Source: Bacteroidales bacterium
GTDB taxonomy: Bacteria; Bacteroidota; Bacteroidia; Bacteroidales; UBA932
Direction of reading: 5' to 3'
Assembly (NCBI GenBank): GCA_017617655.1
Contig: JAFZVU010000008.1
Location: 1 to 60,427, forward strand
Length of the DNA: 60,427 nt
In this document: positions 57,180 through 60,427 of the stretch, one piece after another
Position numbering within the stretch: the first letter of the stretch is position 1
How the letters are laid out: every line of letters starts with the position of its first letter
Notes under the pieces: generated by a model
Databases searched by the model: none
Seen by the model: the letters and a program-made list of their open reading frames with translations, nothing else
What the model was told of the DNA's origin: nothing
Translations under genes and position numbers: made by a program

Positions 57180-57186
57180 TGCTCTG

Positions 57187-57918
57187 TCATGCTTTCCATT
57201 TGATCCGTGCGCTGACGAAGTGCGAGCCTTCCGCCGAACGCACTGAGAACAGGGTCATGTCGTCTGCCAAGTCTTCGTAGCAGACTTCTATGTCTTCGCC
57301 ATAGACGGCTTCTTTCGAATAGACTATCTCGAATCTCTCGACCTGCCTGTCGTAGACCTGGTCTATGGGGTAAGAATCCATTATCCACTGGACATACTGC
57401 ATGCTGTTGGTATGTCCGTTATAGTCTATGTCGCTGTAGACTACTTTATGCCTGTAAATATTATCTCCCGAAGCCTGCGGCAGCTTGCCGGGCAGCTCTG
57501 CGGACACTGTCTCGCCAGTGGCGTAGTCTGCTATGTTGGTATCTCTTATGACATTCACCGGACGGCGGGTCTTCAGGTCGATTATCGCCCATTCGGTAGT
57601 GGCGGTGCAGAGAATTTCGCCGGCCTCGTCGCGCATTATGAAATTCCTGGTGGTCAGCAGCCTGTTCACTCCTTCCACCCATGTCTCAATGGTCACTTTG
57701 TCCTGCTCCACAGGGAGGCGTTTGATATCTGCGGCGAACTTGGTGAGCACCCATGAGATGCCTTCTCCGCCGATGAGGTTCAGAGTCCCGAAGCCGTGCC
57801 TGTCGGCGTCCTTGCCGGAGGCTGCCAGAAGGGCGCGCTGCAGAGCTACCATTCTGAAATGCATCTTTCCGTCCACGTCGTGGGCGGGTATCACATATTC
57901 ATAGCGGTTCCTTTCCAT
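57187..57918 (-). CDS. Acyl-ACP thioesterase (FatA/FatB-like)
   Basis: 243 residues from ATG 57918 (MERNRYEYVIPAHDVDG); a GTG at 57960 would add an unlikely 14 residues. Double hot-dog fold of bacterial acyl-ACP thioesterases, with WVLTKFAADIKRLPVEQDKVTIETWV in the first and YSDIDYNGHTNSMQYVQWIMD in the second half (catalytic Asp/Asn-His region). Releases free fatty acids from ACP. First gene of thioesterase-ligase-priA-lolD-ABC; a fatty acid release and reactivation pair is plausible (inference). Confidence 0.9.
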   Translation of the reverse strand: MERNRYEYVIPAHDVDGKMHFRMVALQRALLAASGKDADRHGFGTLNLIGGEGISWVLTKFAADIKRLPVEQDKVTIETWVEGVNRLLTTRNFIMRDEAGEILCTATTEWAIIDLKTRRPVNVIRDTNIADYATGETVSAELPGKLPQASGDNIYRHKVVYSDIDYNGHTNSMQYVQWIMDSYPIDQVYDRQVERFEIVYSKEAVYGEDIEVCYEDLADDMTLFSVRSAEGSHFVSARIKWKA

Positions 57919-58016
57919 CTTTGCTTTGGTTTGAGGGGCTAAAGGTAGCTGAAAATTCACAATAAAAGGTGGTGGTTCGGTATTATTTGAGTAAATTGCG
58001 GCAAAACTGTTTTACT

Positions 58017-58661
58017 ATGAAAAGGTCCATTTTTACCATTGCACTGGTCGCTGCCATGATGTCTGCCACCGGGTGCGTAATCGTAAGCAACAAAACAACT
58101 GAATCTTCTGATATGGGCAATCAAGTTATCGAAACTATCATGGCCCGCCGCTCAATCCGCCAGTATACCGACCAGGCCGTGCCTCGCGACCTGCTGCAGC
58201 AGATTGCCGAGTGCGGCGTAAATGCTCCCAACGCCATGAACAGCCAGAACTGGGAAGTTCGCATCATAGACAACGCTGAATGGTTCAACGGCGCCACTGA
58301 GGCTATGCAGGGCGGTATGTTCGGAGGCGATGCCAACGACCCCAATTTCCGCAACGCTTTCCGCAATGCTACTGCGGCTATCGCCGTTGCCTGTCCTGAC
58401 GATCCCAGCGGGATGGCTCTCATCAATGTAGGCCTTCTCGGCGAGAATGTCTGCCTGGCCGCAAAATCACTCGGACTGGGTTCTGTCGTAATGGCCGGTC
58501 CTGTGATGAGCCTCACCAGCTCGCCTGCCGCCAAGCCCTATCTCGACAAGCTGAACTTCAGCGAGGGCTACAAACTGCGCATCATCATCGGTCTCGGATA
58601 TCCGGCCGAGGATCCTGCCGCAAAACCCAGGGATTTGGGCAAGATCAAGTTCGTCGACTAG
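58017..58661 (+). CDS. Nitroreductase family protein with lipoprotein signal
   Basis: 214 residues from ATG 58017, giving MKRSIFTIALVAAMMSATGC with a lipobox (Cys20). The flavin-binding fold is of the nitroreductase type: TIMARRSIRQYTDQAVP, GVNAPNAMNSQNWEVRII, GLLGENVCLAAKSLGLGSVVMAGP and IIIGLGYPAEDPAAKPRDLGKIKFV. Nitroreductases are mostly cytosolic, so the lipobox is odd; it suggests export of a flavoprotein or a periplasmic FMN enzyme. It is followed 2 nt later by an FMN reductase, probably a redox pair. Confidence 0.85.
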   Translation: MKRSIFTIALVAAMMSATGCVIVSNKTTESSDMGNQVIETIMARRSIRQYTDQAVPRDLLQQIAECGVNAPNAMNSQNWEVRIIDNAEWFNGATEAMQGGMFGGDANDPNFRNAFRNATAAIAVACPDDPSGMALINVGLLGENVCLAAKSLGLGSVVMAGPVMSLTSSPAAKPYLDKLNFSEGYKLRIIIGLGYPAEDPAAKPRDLGKIKFVD

Positions 58662-58663
58662 TC

Positions 58664-59278
58664 ATGAAGGTCCTTCTTGTCAACGGAAGCCCCCATACTG
58701 AGGGCAACACTGCTGTAGCGCTGGTAGAAATCGCCGCTCAGCTGGAGAAACTGGGCATTGCCAGCGAAATGGCGTGGATCGGCAACAAGCCTGTGCGAGG
58801 CTGTATAGCCTGCGGCCGCTGCCGCGAAGGTATTGGAGGGTGCGCTTTCGACGACGATGTCTGCAACGGCATCTCGGCGAAGATGGCTCAGGCTGATGCG
58901 CTGGTGGTCGGATCGCCGGTCTATTACGGTCAGCCGAACGGCGCACTGCTCGCTGTGCTCCAGAGGATGCTTTACTCTAATGGTGACGCTTTCCGCGGGA
59001 AGCCTGCAGCTGCCGTGGCCGTCTGCCGCAGAGGCGGAGCCACAGCAGCATTCCAGACCCTCAACATGCCCTTCCAGATGCTGAACATGCCGGTCGTATC
59101 GTCGCAGTACTGGAACATAGTTTACGGCCGCGAACCGGGCCAGGCCATCTATGACACCGAGGGCTTGCAGACAATGCGCACCCTCGCGAATAATCTCGCC
59201 GCTCTGCTGAAAGCCACCGACGCCCGTCCCGCCCCCGGCTCCGACGAACCCTGGGCACCCATGCACTTCATACGGTAG
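58664..59278 (+). CDS. NADPH-dependent FMN reductase / iron-sulfur flavoprotein
   Basis: 204 residues of flavodoxin-like fold: KVLLVNGSPHTEGNTA (1-17) binds FMN phosphate, and SPVYYGQPNGALLAVLQRM follows. Four cysteines, Cys47, Cys50, Cys53 and Cys60 in CIACGRCREGIGGC, match the compact cysteine cluster of iron-sulfur flavoproteins of this type. Reduces FMN or carries electrons in the cytosol. In an operon with the nitroreductase (2 nt). Confidence 0.88.
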   Translation: MKVLLVNGSPHTEGNTAVALVEIAAQLEKLGIASEMAWIGNKPVRGCIACGRCREGIGGCAFDDDVCNGISAKMAQADALVVGSPVYYGQPNGALLAVLQRMLYSNGDAFRGKPAAAVAVCRRGGATAAFQTLNMPFQMLNMPVVSSQYWNIVYGREPGQAIYDTEGLQTMRTLANNLAALLKATDARPAPGSDEPWAPMHFIR

Positions 59279-59343
59279 ATTCAGTCTAAAACGAGTTGCC
59301 CTCCTCGTCGAGGAGCAGGATCTGGACTGAGTCTGATACTTTC

Positions 59344-60084
59344 TTATTCGAAGTGGAAACGGCCGGTGGCATGGTCGACGATGAGGTTCTCAGCAGATCC
59401 TGTCTGCACTCCGGCCCCCTTTTTCATCAGCCATACGCGGTCTGCTACACGCAAGGCAAGTTCCAGGTCGTGGGTAGAAAGGAATATGGTCTTGCCGGCC
59501 TCGCAGGATAGTCTGTGGAGCAGATTCAGGATCTCCACTTTGCTGGGATAGTCGAGGAAGGCAGTCGGCTCGTCGAGGAAGATAATGGGTGTTTCCTGCG
59601 CCAGCGCCTTGGCAATCATCACCTTCTGCCGCTCGCCGTCGCTGAGGGTCTGGACCAGGCGTTCCGCAAGGGAAGCGATGCCAACAAGGTCTATGGCCTG
59701 TGCTACCTTGGCCTTATCTTCGGCTCGGAGCCGTCCCCAGAAGCCGGTATAAGGGCTGCGGCCCATACCGACAAGTTCCGCAACCGTCATGTTCTGCAGA
59801 TTGTTCCTCTCGGTCAGGACCACCCCGATGACTTTTGCCAGGTCGGTCTCACGATATGCTTTCAAGGGTTTGCCCATGATCTCTATCTTACCGGAAAGAG
59901 GTGGCAGGAAACCCGAGAGGGTGCGGAGCAGTGTGGATTTTCCGGCTCCGTTCTCACCCAGCAGACATGTCAGTTCCGAACTGCGGATAGTGTCTGTTAT
60001 CCCTTCAGCCACAACTTTCACTGAATGCTTTGAGGTATAGCCGATGGCCAGGGATTCTAATCTTATGATTTCTTCGCGTTTCAT
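59344..60084 (-). CDS. ABC transporter ATPase (iron-chelate/cobalamin type)
   Basis: 246 residues. Walker A GENGAGKST (43-51), Q-loop VVLTERNNLQNMTVAELVGMGRSPYTGFWGRL, signature LSDGERQKVMIAKALAQ, Walker B IIFLDEPTAFLDYPSKVEIL. The GRSPYTGFWG text fits the FecE/FhuC/BtuD group. It overlaps the tail of its former permease by 4 nt (ATGA), but that permease is only a stub, so the transporter is probably non-functional. A neighbouring cobU fragment points to cobalamin or a related corrinoid (inference). Confidence 0.88.
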   Translation of the reverse strand: MKREEIIRLESLAIGYTSKHSVKVVAEGITDTIRSSELTCLLGENGAGKSTLLRTLSGFLPPLSGKIEIMGKPLKAYRETDLAKVIGVVLTERNNLQNMTVAELVGMGRSPYTGFWGRLRAEDKAKVAQAIDLVGIASLAERLVQTLSDGERQKVMIAKALAQETPIIFLDEPTAFLDYPSKVEILNLLHRLSCEAGKTIFLSTHDLELALRVADRVWLMKKGAGVQTGSAENLIVDHATGRFHFE

Positions 60085-60150
60085 TCTCCAGTATCTTCTT
60101 TACGGTGTTTGAAAAGGACGACGGCCACGACCGGAGCGCCGATCAGGGCT
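60081..60150 (-). pseudogene. Remnant of FecCD-type ABC permease
   Basis: The last 22 codons of the permease, ALIGAPVVAVVLFKHR and on to the stop, overlap the ATPase ATG as ATGA. In-frame TGA precedes GCC CTG, and AT-rich sequence follows, so everything upstream is lost. FecCD/BtuC proteins normally have about 330 residues and end in just such an IGAP stretch. Confidence 0.75.
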
Positions 60151-60194
60151 CACGAAAAGAATTTTTAAAAATAGGTATTTTAAGGGGAAAAAGC

Positions 60195-60202
60195 TAATTT
60201 TG
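60195..60202 (+). promoter_or_regulatory. -7 motif abutting the cobU start
   Basis: TAATTTTG, perfect TAnnTTTG, 4 nt before ATG 60207; would make an almost leaderless message. No clear -33 box. Confidence 0.3.
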
Positions 60203-60206
60203 ATAT

Positions 60207-60288
60207 ATGAAACGCATCATCCTCATAACCGGCGGAGCACGCTCCGGTAAAAGCACTTACGCCGAAAATCTCGCGCTGAGTACGGCGT
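60207..60288 (+). pseudogene. cobU: N-terminus of CobU-type adenosylcobinamide kinase, truncated
   Basis: MKRIILITGGARSGKSTYAE is the P-loop start of the bifunctional kinase/guanylyltransferase of cobalamin nucleotide-loop assembly. Similarity stops at about codon 27 where sequence resembling an insertion sequence end begins. The remaining 150 or so residues are absent. Interruption is either a real insertion or a contig-end artefact. Confidence 0.75.
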
Positions 60289-60427
60289 GTCTTATCCTGA
60301 AAAAAGTTGACTCAAAACAAAGAGTTAACAATGTATCTATTACACACGGAAAAACAGCGCCAGTACTTTGACGAAGTCATTCGTCTTCATTACGAGGAAG
60401 GGTATGGTGAGAATCGTATATCGCAAC
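60289..60427 (+). mobile_element. Left end of an insertion sequence (truncated by window)
   Basis: Starts about 60289 with TGTCTTATCCTGAAAAAAGT, which departs abruptly from the cobU frame, followed by a short leader and a transposase-like start codon at 60331. The right end, family and target duplication cannot be seen. Confidence 0.6.
60331..60427 (+). CDS. Transposase-like protein, N-terminal fragment
   Basis: The first 32 codons, MYLLHTEKQRQYFDEVIRLH followed by EEGYGENRISQ, read like the helix-turn-helix start of a DDE transposase. The frame runs off the window. Family not assigned; IS3-, IS481- and IS30-like origins are all possible. It interrupts cobU. Confidence 0.55.
   Translation, partial: MYLLHTEKQRQYFDEVIRLHYEEGYGENRISQ

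Noticed and set aside
60195-60288. Cobalamin riboswitch upstream of cobU
   Set aside because: The gap before the ATG is about 55 nt and AT-rich, far too short for the B12 box and its helices.

Overview
The window reads as a chromosomal segment of an uncultured gut- or rumen-type Bacteroidales bacterium. The evidence is a SusC/SusD pair, repeated copies of the Bacteroidetes -7 promoter motif TAnnTTTG, the BamA gene followed by two OmpH/Skp genes, KorAB, paired hexameric glutamate dehydrogenases, and lineage-typical families (DUF4954, DUF6807, DUF4988, a LysM/periplasmic-binding fusion). Species cannot be named from the sequence alone. Coding density is high. The only gene-poor stretch is 37814-39053. 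The right end runs into an insertion sequence, which suggests a contig break.

Layout. 1-5 kb: the enolase tail, then on the minus strand a gltS glutamate carrier with a gamma-glutamyl hydrolase-like lipoprotein, tRNA-Arg(CCU), a DUF177-rpmF operon and typA. 5-14 kb: a GMP synthase lacking its glutaminase half, then a small glucuronoxylan-type locus (GH115 alpha-glucuronidase, SusD, SusC). 14-23.8 kb: a D-2-hydroxyacid dehydrogenase, UDP-glucuronate decarboxylase, a GT2/unknown/DUF4954 operon, a LysM-binding-protein fusion, purC, an OmpH-like protein and pdxJ. 23.8-29 kb: nadK, uppS, bamA and two OmpH genes, an envelope-building block.

29-37.8 kb is a 2-oxoglutarate/glutamate neighbourhood: korAB, a glutamate dehydrogenase with the NADP-type motif, a receiver-domain/PEP-synthase-like protein, and a second glutamate dehydrogenase with the NAD-type motif. 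Together with gltS and the gamma-glutamyl hydrolase this outlines glutamate uptake, deamination and oxidation to succinyl-CoA (inference).

37.8-39.0 kb is the most unusual part: a run of nested palindromes, a multi-hairpin domain that could be a structured RNA or a REP/MITE cluster, and a recurring TGCGGTTA motif that reappears after the next gene. No protein family explains it.

39-60.4 kb: a DUF4988/PA-domain lipoprotein; pepP-like and nagB; recN-rpoZ-bamD and trxB; a three-gene Gfo/Idh/MocA-DUF6807 operon; a minus-strand block of acyl-ACP thioesterase, AMP-ligase, priA, lolD and a double ABC ATPase; a nitroreductase lipoprotein and an FMN reductase. At the end lie an iron/cobalamin-type ABC ATPase with only a stub of its permease, and a cobU gene cut off by an insertion sequence.
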